Assembly: GCA_900540375.1 (NCBI GenBank)
Contig: UQFS01000025.1
Location: 1 to 54,066, forward strand
Reading direction: 5' to 3'
Origin: an uncultured Prevotella sp.
GTDB lineage: Bacteria > Bacteroidota > Bacteroidia > Bacteroidales > Bacteroidaceae
DNA: 54,066 bases
This document shows positions 35,660 through 44,114 of the stretch, in pieces. A program made the translations under genes and the position numbers. The notes under the pieces were generated by a model. It saw only the letters and a list, made by a program, of their open reading frames with translations. It made no database searches and was not told the DNA's origin. The stretch's first letter is position 1, and each line of letters starts with the position of its first letter.

Positions 35660-35980
35660 TTAGTCCAGTCCCAACTCCACTCTTGCTTCTTCACTCATCA
35701 TGCTTTGATCCCATACAGGCTCAAAGACCAGATTGACATTGGCGGCTTTCACGCCCTCCACGCTCTCTACTTTCGTACGGACATCTTCCAGTATGAAGTC
35801 AGCGGCAGGGCAGGATGGCGCCGTAAAAGTCATGTCCATGTCGACTGTGCCATCATCTTTCACGTCTATCTTGTAGATCATTCCGAGGTTCCAGATGTCC
35901 ACCGGAATCTCTGGATCGTATACTGTTTTCAGCACATCCACGATGCGCTCTTCTATCTTTGTCTTTTCTTCTTGTGTCAT
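35660..35980 (-). CDS. SufT/MIP18-like iron-sulfur assembly protein
   Basis: A 106-residue single-domain protein of the DUF59 (MIP18/PaaD/SufT) family, which helps mature iron-sulfur proteins. The whole length is the domain: VLKTVYDPEIPVDIWNLGMIY (about 17-37), then MTFTAPSCPAADFILEDV, with the conserved Cys in the PSCP motif, then EPVWDQSMMSEEARVELGL at the C-terminus. The EPVWD-x-S/T-M pattern is typical. No suf genes are adjacent. The client proteins are unknown. Confidence 0.9.
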   Translation of the reverse strand: MTQEEKTKIEERIVDVLKTVYDPEIPVDIWNLGMIYKIDVKDDGTVDMDMTFTAPSCPAADFILEDVRTKVESVEGVKAANVNLVFEPVWDQSMMSEEARVELGLD

Positions 35981-36233
35981 CTTCTCTATACTTATATTAT
36001 ATAATGTGTATACTTGATGTTGCGAATTTAATAAAAAGTTTCCAATCTGCCAAAGAAAAGCAAGCTTTAGCGCTAAAATCTTAATGGATATCTTGACTTA
36101 ATACTATCAGCAAGCTTGGATGCTGCCATGATCAAAGACGCTTGGCCAGATGATAACAATGGATAAATATAAGCATGTATATACATTTACAACATCAAAT
36201 TATATCGTTTTTCATAGAAAAATGAGGTTTTTA

Positions 36234-36265
36234 TTTGGTTTATATGATTATTTTGCGTATTTTTG
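36234..36265 (+). promoter_or_regulatory. Promoter of argR and the amino-acid cluster
   Basis: TTTG at 36234-36237 and TATTTTTG at 36258-36265, 20 bases apart, 29 bases before argR. The upstream 35981-36233 is AT-rich with no visible gene. I see no certain ARG box, but autoregulation by ArgR is likely. Confidence 0.7.
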
Positions 36266-36294
36266 CAATCAGTTAAAGAATAAATATCCAATAT

Positions 36295-36765
36295 ATGAAG
36301 ATCAAAGACCGACGGCTCGAAGCTATCAAGTTGATCATTTCGAGTAAGGAAATAGGCAGTCAGGAAGAATTGCTGGATGACCTTAAGAAAGAAGGCTTCC
36401 TGCTCACACAGGCCACGCTCAGTCGTGACCTCAAACAGTTGAAGGTTGCCAAGGCTGCCAGCATGAACGGCCACTACGTCTATGTGCTGCCCAACGAAAC
36501 GATGTACAAGCGCGTGCACAAGCCACTGCCTGCTAATGAGATGATGGGTACACCAGGCTTCCAGTCGATACGCTTCTCACGCAATATCGGTGTCATCCGC
36601 ACACGACCGGGATATGCCAGTTCCATTGCCTATAACATCGACAACAACGACATCCCCGAGATCCTTGGCACCATTGCCGGCGACGACACCATCATCATCG
36701 TACTCAAGGAGGGCACGGACAGAAAAGCCATTTCAGATTGTCTCAGCGACATCATGCTGGAATAA
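36295..36765 (+). CDS. argR: Arginine repressor ArgR
   Basis: A 156-residue arginine-sensing transcription regulator. The N-terminal winged helix-turn-helix (about residues 1-70) includes the recognition segment LLTQATLSRDLKQLKVAK, typical of ArgR. The C-terminal oligomerisation and arginine-binding domain has LGTIAGDDTIIIVLKEG, with the GTIAGDDT motif that contacts arginine. It is the first gene of the cluster, 36 bases before the GNAT gene, consistent with control of the whole unit. Confidence 0.96.
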   Translation: MKIKDRRLEAIKLIISSKEIGSQEELLDDLKKEGFLLTQATLSRDLKQLKVAKAASMNGHYVYVLPNETMYKRVHKPLPANEMMGTPGFQSIRFSRNIGVIRTRPGYASSIAYNIDNNDIPEILGTIAGDDTIIIVLKEGTDRKAISDCLSDIMLE

Positions 36766-36801
36766 ACATTTGGATAAGACAAGATTATAGATAACAACAC
36801 C

Positions 36802-37404
36802 ATGGAAGAAATCAAAGTAATGGTGGCCGACGAGAGTCATATCAAATATGTCGGCACCATACTGAAAACCATCGCCGACGCAGCAAAAGTCCGCGGCACC
36901 GGCATTGCCAGGCGCTCGCCGGAGTACGTGGCCACGAAGATGAAAGAGGCCAAGGCGGTCATTGCCCTGCAAGGCGAGAAGTTTGCCGGATTCAGCTACA
37001 TCGAGACCTGGGGCAACAAGCATTATGTCACCACCTCGGGACTGATTGTCCACCCTGACTTCCGAGGGAAAGGAGTCGCCAAGCGCATCAAAAACCTCAC
37101 CTTTACGCTCGCACGCGTCCGATGGCCCCATGCCAAAATCTTCTCGCTGACCAGCGGGTCGGCGGTGATGAAGATGAACACGCAGCTGGGATACCTTCCG
37201 GTGACCTTCAACGACCTCACCGATGACGAGAGCTTCTGGCGAGGATGCGAGGGATGTATCAACAGCGACATCCTCCACCGCACCAACCGCCGCTACTGCA
37301 TCTGCACCGCCATGCTCTTCGACCCGGAAGAGCAGCTACCAGCACGCATACCGGAATCAGTGCGCGAGCGCATCCGTCGTATTGACGGGAATAACAATGT
37401 TTGA
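36802..37404 (+). CDS. GNAT acyltransferase, candidate N-acylglutamate synthase
   Basis: A 200-residue GNAT enzyme. The acyl-CoA loop is VHPDFRGKGVAKRI (about 83-96, RxGxGxA type), preceded by the strand HYVTTSGLIV. The C-terminal third (about 145-200) has Cys/His-rich segments (GCEGCIN, RRYCICTAML) not seen in common GNATs. It sits between argR and argG, where the first step of arginine synthesis is needed. Bacteroidota lack the usual ArgA/ArgJ in many genomes, and a GNAT in this position has been proposed as N-succinylglutamate (or N-acetylglutamate) synthase. I infer that role from position; it is not proven here. Confidence 0.75.
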   Translation: MEEIKVMVADESHIKYVGTILKTIADAAKVRGTGIARRSPEYVATKMKEAKAVIALQGEKFAGFSYIETWGNKHYVTTSGLIVHPDFRGKGVAKRIKNLTFTLARVRWPHAKIFSLTSGSAVMKMNTQLGYLPVTFNDLTDDESFWRGCEGCINSDILHRTNRRYCICTAMLFDPEEQLPARIPESVRERIRRIDGNNNV

Positions 37405-37426
37405 TAATTAAATAAGGAGAATAACT

Positions 37427-38629
37427 ATGGAGAAGAAATCTGTCGTCGTCGCCTTTTCCGGCGGACTTGACACATCATACACGGTCATGAAACTCACCCA
37501 AGAGGGATGGGACGTATATGCAGCCTGCGCCAACACAGGCGGATTCAGCGCTGAACAGCTGAAGAAAAACGAAGAGAACGCTTACAAGCTCGGCGCTAAA
37601 AAGTATGTCACACTCGACGTGACACATGAGTACTACGAGAAGAGCTTGAAATATATGATCTTCGGCAACGTGCTGCGCAACAACTGCTATCCTATCTCGG
37701 TCAGTTCTGAGCGTATCTTTCAGGCTATCGCCATCGCACGCTACGCCAAGGAGATCGGTGCTGACGCCATTGCCCACGGCTCTACCGGTGCCGGCAACGA
37801 CCAGATACGTTTCGACATGACCTTCCTCGTCATGGCACCGGGTGTGAAGATCATCACGCTCACCCGCGACCACGCCCTCTCGCGCAAGGAGGAAGTGGAC
37901 TACCTCAACGAGCACGGCTTCTTCGCTGACTTCACCAAATTGAAGTATTCCTACAACGTAGGCATCTGGGGCACGAGCATCTGTGGCGGAGAGCTCCTCG
38001 ACCCGACACAAGGACTGCCCGAGGAGGCTTATCTCAAGCATGTCACTGCCAAGGCTCCGGAATCCGAACTGCGCATCACGTTCAAGGAGGGCGAGATAGC
38101 TGCTGTCAATGACAAGGAGTATGCCGATAAGGTAGAGGCTATCCAGACCATCGAGGCCATCGGCGCCAGCTATGCCATCGGCCGCGACTGCAATGTCGGC
38201 GATACGATCATCGGTATCAAGGGACGTGTGGGCTTTGAGGCTGCCGCGCCGAAGCTGATCATCGAGGCGCACCGCCTGCTCGAAAAGTCGACACTCTCCA
38301 AGTGGCAGCAGTACTGGAAAGACCAGATCGGCAACTGGTACGGCATGTTCCTCCACGAGAGTCAGTACCTCGAGCCCGTCATGCCCGACATGGAAGCGTT
38401 CCTCACCAGCAGTCAGCGCCACGTCAACGGCACGGCCATCCTGAAACTGCGTCCATATAACTTCGAGACGGTTGGCGTAGACTCTCCCGACGACCTCACC
38501 AAGTCGAAGCTCGGTGAGTACGGTGAGATGCAGCATGGCTGGACTGCCGACGATGCCAAAGGCTTCATCAAAGTACTCTCCACTCCGCTTCGCGCCTACT
38601 ACGGCATGCATCCGGGAGAAAGAGAATAA
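37427..38629 (+). CDS. argG: Argininosuccinate synthase
   Basis: A 400-residue ATP-dependent enzyme that joins citrulline and aspartate. The ATP-PP loop is AFSGGLDTSY (about 9-18), and the citrulline and aspartate contacts lie in IAHGSTGAGNDQIRF (about 114-128). The rest aligns along its full length with type-2 family forms. It is preceded by a Shine-Dalgarno-like AAGGAG at 37414-37419, unusual for this phylum. argH is not in the window. Confidence 0.97.
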   Translation: MEKKSVVVAFSGGLDTSYTVMKLTQEGWDVYAACANTGGFSAEQLKKNEENAYKLGAKKYVTLDVTHEYYEKSLKYMIFGNVLRNNCYPISVSSERIFQAIAIARYAKEIGADAIAHGSTGAGNDQIRFDMTFLVMAPGVKIITLTRDHALSRKEEVDYLNEHGFFADFTKLKYSYNVGIWGTSICGGELLDPTQGLPEEAYLKHVTAKAPESELRITFKEGEIAAVNDKEYADKVEAIQTIEAIGASYAIGRDCNVGDTIIGIKGRVGFEAAAPKLIIEAHRLLEKSTLSKWQQYWKDQIGNWYGMFLHESQYLEPVMPDMEAFLTSSQRHVNGTAILKLRPYNFETVGVDSPDDLTKSKLGEYGEMQHGWTADDAKGFIKVLSTPLRAYYGMHPGERE

Positions 38630-38643
38630 AAGGAGGGAAAAGA

Positions 38644-39660
38644 ATGATAAGAATAGGAATACTTGGCGGTGCCGGCTATACGGCAGGAGAGCTCATCCGC
38701 CTGCTCATCAACCACCCCGAGGCAGAGCTTGTCTTCGTCAACAGTGAGAGCAATGCCGGAAACCTCATCACCGATGTGCATGAGGGGCTCTACGGTGATA
38801 CCGACTTGCGCTTCACGAGCGAGATGCCCTTCGACGATGTCGACGTGCTTTTCTTCTGCTTCGGCCACGGCAAGAGCGAGCGCTTCCTGGCAGAGCACGA
38901 CGTGCCCGCCAAAGTGAAGATCATCGACTTGGCGCAGGACTTCCGCCTTGCGCCAACTACCGGCCTTCCCGCTGACGACGTCACCGCCACAAAGCCCACG
39001 CCGGCTGTGCACGACTTCGTCTATGGTCTGCCCGAGATCAACCGCGAGCGCATCAGCGCTGCACGACATGTTGCCAATCCCGGTTGCTTCGCCACGTGCA
39101 TACAACTCGGACTGCTGCCTGCCGCTAAGATGGGGCTCATCACCTCAGCAGTCAGCATCAATGCTATCACGGGAAGCACGGGAGCCGGTGTGAAGCCCGG
39201 TGCCACCACGCACTTCTCGTGGCGCAGCAACAACCTGAGCATCTACAAGGCTTTCACCCATCAGCATATCCCCGAGATACGACAAAGCGTCAGCCAGGTG
39301 CAGGGACATCTCGAAGCCGACATCGATTTCATCCCTTATCGCGGCGACTTCGCACGCGGTATCTTTGCCACTGAGGTCATCCGCACCGACAAGGACGCTG
39401 AGACGATCGTTCAAGGATATAAGGATTTCTACGAGGGTGAGCCCTTTACGCACTATGTCGACAAGCCGCTCGACCTGAAGCAGGTGGTCAATACCAACAA
39501 GGCACTCGTACACTGCGACGTCATCGACGGCAAGCTTCTCGTCACCTCTTGCATCGACAACCTGCTCAAGGGAGCTGTCGGTCAGGCGGTAGAGAACATG
39601 AACCTTATGTTTGGACTCGATGAGACCACAGGACTGAAACTCAAGCCGTCGGCATTCTAA
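38644..39660 (+). CDS. argC: N-acyl-gamma-glutamyl-phosphate reductase
   Basis: A 338-residue NADPH-dependent reductase that makes N-acyl-glutamate semialdehyde. The Rossmann loop is ILGGAGYTAGELIRLL (about 6-21). The active-site Cys is Cys148 in HVANPGCFATC, and the C-terminal region has HFSWRSNNLSIYKAFTHQH. The start is 14 bases after argG, with AGGAGG at 38631-38636. In Bacteroidota with an ArgF' enzyme the acyl group may be succinyl, not acetyl. Confidence 0.95.
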   Translation: MIRIGILGGAGYTAGELIRLLINHPEAELVFVNSESNAGNLITDVHEGLYGDTDLRFTSEMPFDDVDVLFFCFGHGKSERFLAEHDVPAKVKIIDLAQDFRLAPTTGLPADDVTATKPTPAVHDFVYGLPEINRERISAARHVANPGCFATCIQLGLLPAAKMGLITSAVSINAITGSTGAGVKPGATTHFSWRSNNLSIYKAFTHQHIPEIRQSVSQVQGHLEADIDFIPYRGDFARGIFATEVIRTDKDAETIVQGYKDFYEGEPFTHYVDKPLDLKQVVNTNKALVHCDVIDGKLLVTSCIDNLLKGAVGQAVENMNLMFGLDETTGLKLKPSAF

Positions 39661-39678
39661 CTAAATAAAAGCAAAAGT

Positions 39679-40833
39679 ATGAAACTATTCGACGTTTATC
39701 CGTTATACGATATCAACATTGTCAAGGGCAAAGGAGTCCATGTGTGGGACGACAAGGGACAGGAGTATCTCGACCTCTACGGCGGACATGCTGTCATCAG
39801 CATCGGCCACTGCCACCCCCACTATGTCGACATGCTCACCAAACAACTCAATCAGCTTGGCTTCTACTCCAACAGCGTCATCAACATGCTCCAGCGCCAG
39901 CTTGCCGAGCGGCTGGGCAAGGTCTGCGGCTACGACGACTATCAGCTCTTCTTGATCAACAGTGGTGCTGAGGCCAACGAGAATGCGCTGAAGCTTGCCA
40001 GCTTCCACAATGAGCGCACACGTGTGCTCTCTGCCGAGAAAGCCTTCCATGGCCGCACCTCACTGGCCGTGGAGGTGACGGGTAACCCAAAGATAGTAGC
40101 ACCCATCAACGACAATGGTCATGTGACCTTCCTGCCCTACAACGATCTGGAGGCATGGGAGCGCGAGCTTGCCAAGGGCGATGTCTGCGCCTGTATCCTG
40201 GAGTGCATCCAAGGTGTGGGTGGTTGCAACGTTGCTACCAAGGAGTTTGCCCAAGGGCTCGCCAAAGCCTGCAAGAAGTACGGTGCTGTGCTCATCTGCG
40301 ACGAGATACAGTGCGGCTATGGTCGTTCTGGCAAGTTCTTCGCCCATCAGTGGCTGGACATACGTCCTGACCTCATCACGGTCGCCAAAGGCATCGGCAA
40401 TGGTTTCCCCATGGCCGCCGTGCTCATCTCGCCGGAGTTCCAGCCCGTCTACGGACAGCTGGGCACTACGTTTGGCGGCAACCACTTGGCGTGTACGGCC
40501 GCGCTTGCCGTGCTCGACGTCTTTGAACAGGAGCATCTGGTCGACAACGCGCATGAGGTGGGTGAGTATTTCATCGAAGAACTGAAACAACTGCAAAAGA
40601 CCGAGCCGCATATCAAGGAAGTGCGTGGACGCGGACTGATGATAGGACTGGTACTCGACGTGCCGCAGAAAGAGGTTCGCAGCAAACTCATCTATGAGCA
40701 GCATGTCTTCACGGGAGCTGCCGGTACCGACGTGCTGCGCATCCTGCCGCCTCTGTGCCTGACCAAGGCCGATGCCGACGACTTCATCTATCGTCTCAAG
40801 CGCGTCTTCGCCAGCATGCAGGAAACTCTTTAG
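39679..40833 (+). CDS. argD: N-acyl-ornithine aminotransferase
   Basis: A 384-residue class-III PLP aminotransferase that makes N-acyl-ornithine from the semialdehyde and glutamate. Landmarks: FLINSGAEANENALKLA (about 91-107), the PLP-contacting CDEIQCGYGRSGKFFAHQW (Asp208), and the Schiff-base Lys237 in ITVAKGIGNGF. It is part of the operon, 18 bases after argC. Acetyl or succinyl substrate cannot be read from the sequence. Confidence 0.95.
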   Translation: MKLFDVYPLYDINIVKGKGVHVWDDKGQEYLDLYGGHAVISIGHCHPHYVDMLTKQLNQLGFYSNSVINMLQRQLAERLGKVCGYDDYQLFLINSGAEANENALKLASFHNERTRVLSAEKAFHGRTSLAVEVTGNPKIVAPINDNGHVTFLPYNDLEAWERELAKGDVCACILECIQGVGGCNVATKEFAQGLAKACKKYGAVLICDEIQCGYGRSGKFFAHQWLDIRPDLITVAKGIGNGFPMAAVLISPEFQPVYGQLGTTFGGNHLACTAALAVLDVFEQEHLVDNAHEVGEYFIEELKQLQKTEPHIKEVRGRGLMIGLVLDVPQKEVRSKLIYEQHVFTGAAGTDVLRILPPLCLTKADADDFIYRLKRVFASMQETL

Positions 40834-40863
40834 ATAGTACTATAAAGGTATACCATTCATATT

Positions 40864-41646
40864 ATGAAAATCGCAGTAATTGGAGCCGGTGAGATGGGCG
40901 GAGCCTTTGCCACTGGCTTGTTGAAGACCGACTTGTTCAAGCCCGAGGACATCACCGTGGCCAATCCTCATGAGGGCAAGCTCAAACCGTTTGCCGAGCA
41001 GGGCACCAGTGTGACCACCGACAACAAAGTAGCTGCCGCCGTGGCAGACATCGTCGTGCTCGCCGTGAAACCTAAGGTGGTGAAGGGCGTCATCGACGAG
41101 ATTAAAGAGGAGCTCGACTACAGCAAGCAGACCATCGTGAACATGGCAGCCAGCATCAAGCTCGACCAGCTTGAGGCATGGCTCATCAGTGGCGGCGACG
41201 TGCCGGCGATCTGTCAGGCCATCCCTAACATTGGCATTGCCCACCGACAGTCGATGACTTTCCTGTCGCCTAACGACAAGGCTGCCGCAAATCCGAAGCC
41301 GGTCCTCGACATCTTCAACGCTTTGGGCAAGACCATGGTCGTCGACGAGGATCTCCTTGGGGCAGGTACTGCGATGGCTGGTTGCGGCATTGCCTATGTG
41401 CTGCGTTTCATCCGTGCCGCTTCCGAGGCTGGTGTAGAGCTGGGCTTCAAGGCCGATGATGCCAGGGACATCGTGCTTCAGACCATCAAAGGTGCTGGCT
41501 CGCTGCTCGCCGTCGGCAGTCATCCTGAGGCTGAGATCGACAAGGTAACCACACCCGGCGGCATGACCATCAAAGGACTGAACACGCTGGAGGCCAACGG
41601 ATTCACCCATGCTGTGATAGAAGGCTTCAAAGGCAGTTTGAAATAA
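40864..41646 (+). CDS. proC: Pyrroline-5-carboxylate reductase
   Basis: A 260-residue enzyme that makes proline from pyrroline-5-carboxylate with NAD(P)H. Its nucleotide loop is VIGAGEMGGAFATGLL (about 5-20). The C-terminal signature is DKVTTPGGMTIKGLNTLE (about 222-239). It follows argD by 30 bases and precedes proB by 5 bases, so proline synthesis is inserted inside the arginine unit. Confidence 0.95.
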   Translation: MKIAVIGAGEMGGAFATGLLKTDLFKPEDITVANPHEGKLKPFAEQGTSVTTDNKVAAAVADIVVLAVKPKVVKGVIDEIKEELDYSKQTIVNMAASIKLDQLEAWLISGGDVPAICQAIPNIGIAHRQSMTFLSPNDKAAANPKPVLDIFNALGKTMVVDEDLLGAGTAMAGCGIAYVLRFIRAASEAGVELGFKADDARDIVLQTIKGAGSLLAVGSHPEAEIDKVTTPGGMTIKGLNTLEANGFTHAVIEGFKGSLK

Positions 41647-41651
41647 GACCA

Positions 41652-42722
41652 ATGAAAAGAATAGTTGTGAAAGTGGGCAGCAACGTGCTCACACGCGATG
41701 ACGGAAAACTCGACGTGACGAGGATGTCGGCCATCGTTGACCAGATCGTATGGCTGCGGCGCCACGATTACGAGGTCATCCTCGTGTCGTCGGGTGCCAT
41801 GGCTTGTGGTCGCAACGAGATCGATGTGGAGCACCGGCTCGACAGCGTGGAGCAACGACAGCTCTTCTCTGCGCTCGGGCAGGTGAAGCTCGTGGGACTC
41901 TACTACGACCTCTTCCGGGAGTATGGCTGCCATGTGGGACAGGTGCTTACGATGAAGGAGAGTTTCTCCACACGCGGACAGTACCTCAACCAGCGGGCAT
42001 GTATGCAGGTGATGCTCGAGAACGGTGTTATCCCCATTGTCAACGAGAACGACACGGTGAGCGTCACCGAACTGATGTTCACCGACAACGACGAGCTCTC
42101 GGGACTCATCGCTTCCATGATGGATTGCGACACGCTTGTCATCCTCAGCAATGTCGACGGCATCTACAACGGCGACCCGAAGAAACCCGGCACGCGCGTC
42201 ATCCCAATGGTCAACTACGACCGTGATTTAGGGGAGTATATCATCAACCAGAAGAGTGGCTTCGGCCGTGGAGGTATGGTCACGAAAGCACATATAGCCG
42301 GCAAGGTGGCCGACGAGGGCATCAAGGTCATCATTGCCAATGGCAAGGCCGACAACATCCTCATTGAGCTGGCACTGCATCCGCAGCAGACTATGCACAC
42401 GGAATTCCGGCCCAATCCCAATCCCACGTCTACGGTGAAAAAGTGGATCGCCCACAGCGAGAGCTTTGCCAAAGGTGTCGTTTACGTCAACGCCAAGGCC
42501 GCCGAAGCGCTGCGCGGCAAGCAGGTCGTTAGCCTGTTGCTCGTCGGCGTGACAAAGATAGAGGGCGATTTCGAGGAGGGTGACATCGTAAGCATCGTTG
42601 ATGAGCAGAAGAAACTCGTTGCCGTGGGACGCAGCGCCTACAATGCTGATGAGGCCCGCGCCAACATCGGAAAGCACGACGTCCGACCTCTTGTGCACTA
42701 CGATTATATGTATATGGAGTGA
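41652..42722 (+). CDS. proB: Glutamate 5-kinase
   Basis: A 356-residue enzyme, the first step of proline synthesis. The amino-acid-kinase domain (about 1-260) starts IVVKVGSNVLTRDDGKLDV and has VILVSSGAMACGRNEI and the substrate loop VNENDTVSVTELMFTDND. A C-terminal PUA domain follows (about 268-350, KGVVYVNAKAAEALRGKQ). Start codon 5 bases after proC suggests translational coupling. This step is usually feedback-inhibited by proline. Confidence 0.96.
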   Translation: MKRIVVKVGSNVLTRDDGKLDVTRMSAIVDQIVWLRRHDYEVILVSSGAMACGRNEIDVEHRLDSVEQRQLFSALGQVKLVGLYYDLFREYGCHVGQVLTMKESFSTRGQYLNQRACMQVMLENGVIPIVNENDTVSVTELMFTDNDELSGLIASMMDCDTLVILSNVDGIYNGDPKKPGTRVIPMVNYDRDLGEYIINQKSGFGRGGMVTKAHIAGKVADEGIKVIIANGKADNILIELALHPQQTMHTEFRPNPNPTSTVKKWIAHSESFAKGVVYVNAKAAEALRGKQVVSLLLVGVTKIEGDFEEGDIVSIVDEQKKLVAVGRSAYNADEARANIGKHDVRPLVHYDYMYME

Positions 42723-42775
42723 TATCACACATAATATATAGAGTGAAAGTACATATATAAAAGGAGTAAACTACT

Positions 42776-44023
42776 ATGTTAGAAGATATTTTCCGCCGAG
42801 TCAAACGGGCCAGTAAGTCTCTTGCCAACATGGACGATGCCTTGCGCAACCGTCTGCTGTGCCTCGTGGCCGATGCCATAGAGGCGGAGACCGAGACTCT
42901 GTTGGCCGCCAATCGTGAGGATTTGGCGCTGATGGACAAGAGCAATCCCATGTATGACCGTTTGCAGCTGACGCCCGCCCGTCTGAAGGAGATTGCCGAC
43001 AACATGCGCCATGTGGCTACGCTGCCTTCGCCATTGGGCAAAGTGCTCAAGCACAAGACGCTGCCCAACGGTCTGGATCTTCGCCGCGTGAGTGTACCCT
43101 TTGGTGTCATCGGTGTGGTTTACGAGGCCCGTCCCAATGTCACCTTCGATGTCTTTGCCCTCTGTCTGAAGAGTGGCAATTCCAGCATCCTGAAGTGTGG
43201 TAAGGACGCCATCCACTCATGTCAGGCTGGTGTGGACCTCATCCACCGCGTGCTGAAATCTGTGCACGTCAATCCCGACATCGTAGCGCTGCTGCCTGCC
43301 ACCCATGAGGCGACGGCCGCGTTGCTCCAGGCTGTCGGATTGGTCGACCTCTGCATTCCGCGTGGTGGCAAGCGCCTCATCAGCTTTGTGCGAGACACGG
43401 CAAAGGTACCGGTCATCGAAACGGGAGCCGGTGTCGTACACTGCTATTTCGACAAGCGGGGCGACGTGGCTATGGGACAACGCATCATCGACAACGCCAA
43501 GACGCGCCGCTGCTCGGTGTGCAATGCCCTCGACTGTCTGATCATCCATGCTTCACGGCTGAGCGATCTGCCACAGCTGGTCAAGCCTTTAGCCGACAAG
43601 CAAGTGAAGCTCCATGCCGACTCACGTGCTTTCGCTGCTCTGCAAGGACACTATCCTACCGAGCTGCTCGTTCCTGTTACTAACGATGACGAGTGGAGCA
43701 CTGAGTGGCTGAGCATGCAGATGGGCATAAAGACCGTCGACTCCATTGATGAAGCACTTGAGCATATCGACACCTACGGCAGTGGGCACAGCGAGAGCAT
43801 CATCACCGACGCCCAGGCAGCCGCCCTGCATTTCCAGCAAGCCGTTGATGCTGCCTGCGTCTATGTCAATGCGCCCACGAGTTTCACCGATGGCGCGCAG
43901 TTCGGCATCGGGGCAGAGATCGGCATCAGCACGCAGAAGTTAGGTGCCCGCGGTCCCATGGCATTGGAGGAAATGACCACCTACAAGTGGCTCATCAACG
44001 GCAACGGGCAAGTACGCCCCTAA
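42776..44023 (+). CDS. proA: Gamma-glutamyl phosphate reductase
   Basis: A 415-residue aldehyde-dehydrogenase-fold enzyme that reduces the product of ProB. It has VPFGVIGVVYEARPNVTFDV (about 107-126), and the catalytic Cys249 in RRCSVCNALDCLIIH. The C-terminus has GAEIGISTQKLGARGPMALEE. It follows proB by 53 bases and has AAGGAG at 42761-42766 before the start. The three pro genes are in the order C-B-A. Confidence 0.96.
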   Translation: MLEDIFRRVKRASKSLANMDDALRNRLLCLVADAIEAETETLLAANREDLALMDKSNPMYDRLQLTPARLKEIADNMRHVATLPSPLGKVLKHKTLPNGLDLRRVSVPFGVIGVVYEARPNVTFDVFALCLKSGNSSILKCGKDAIHSCQAGVDLIHRVLKSVHVNPDIVALLPATHEATAALLQAVGLVDLCIPRGGKRLISFVRDTAKVPVIETGAGVVHCYFDKRGDVAMGQRIIDNAKTRRCSVCNALDCLIIHASRLSDLPQLVKPLADKQVKLHADSRAFAALQGHYPTELLVPVTNDDEWSTEWLSMQMGIKTVDSIDEALEHIDTYGSGHSESIITDAQAAALHFQQAVDAACVYVNAPTSFTDGAQFGIGAEIGISTQKLGARGPMALEEMTTYKWLINGNGQVRP

Positions 44024-44078
44024 CGCTTGCCGCTTGCCCCTCCTTATATAATAAATACATCACGCATGTCGTTCGGTT

Positions 44079-44099
44079 TGCAGCGGCTGTGCCGCTGCA
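44079..44099 (+). other. Hairpin just upstream of argF'
   Basis: TGCAGCGGC and GCCGCTGCA form a perfect 9-bp stem with a 3-base loop, 15 bases before the argF' ATG. No T tract follows, so it is not a simple terminator; it may set expression or RNA stability of argF' relative to the upstream genes. Confidence 0.6.
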
Positions 44100-44114
44100 C
44101 ATAATCCCTAATTT

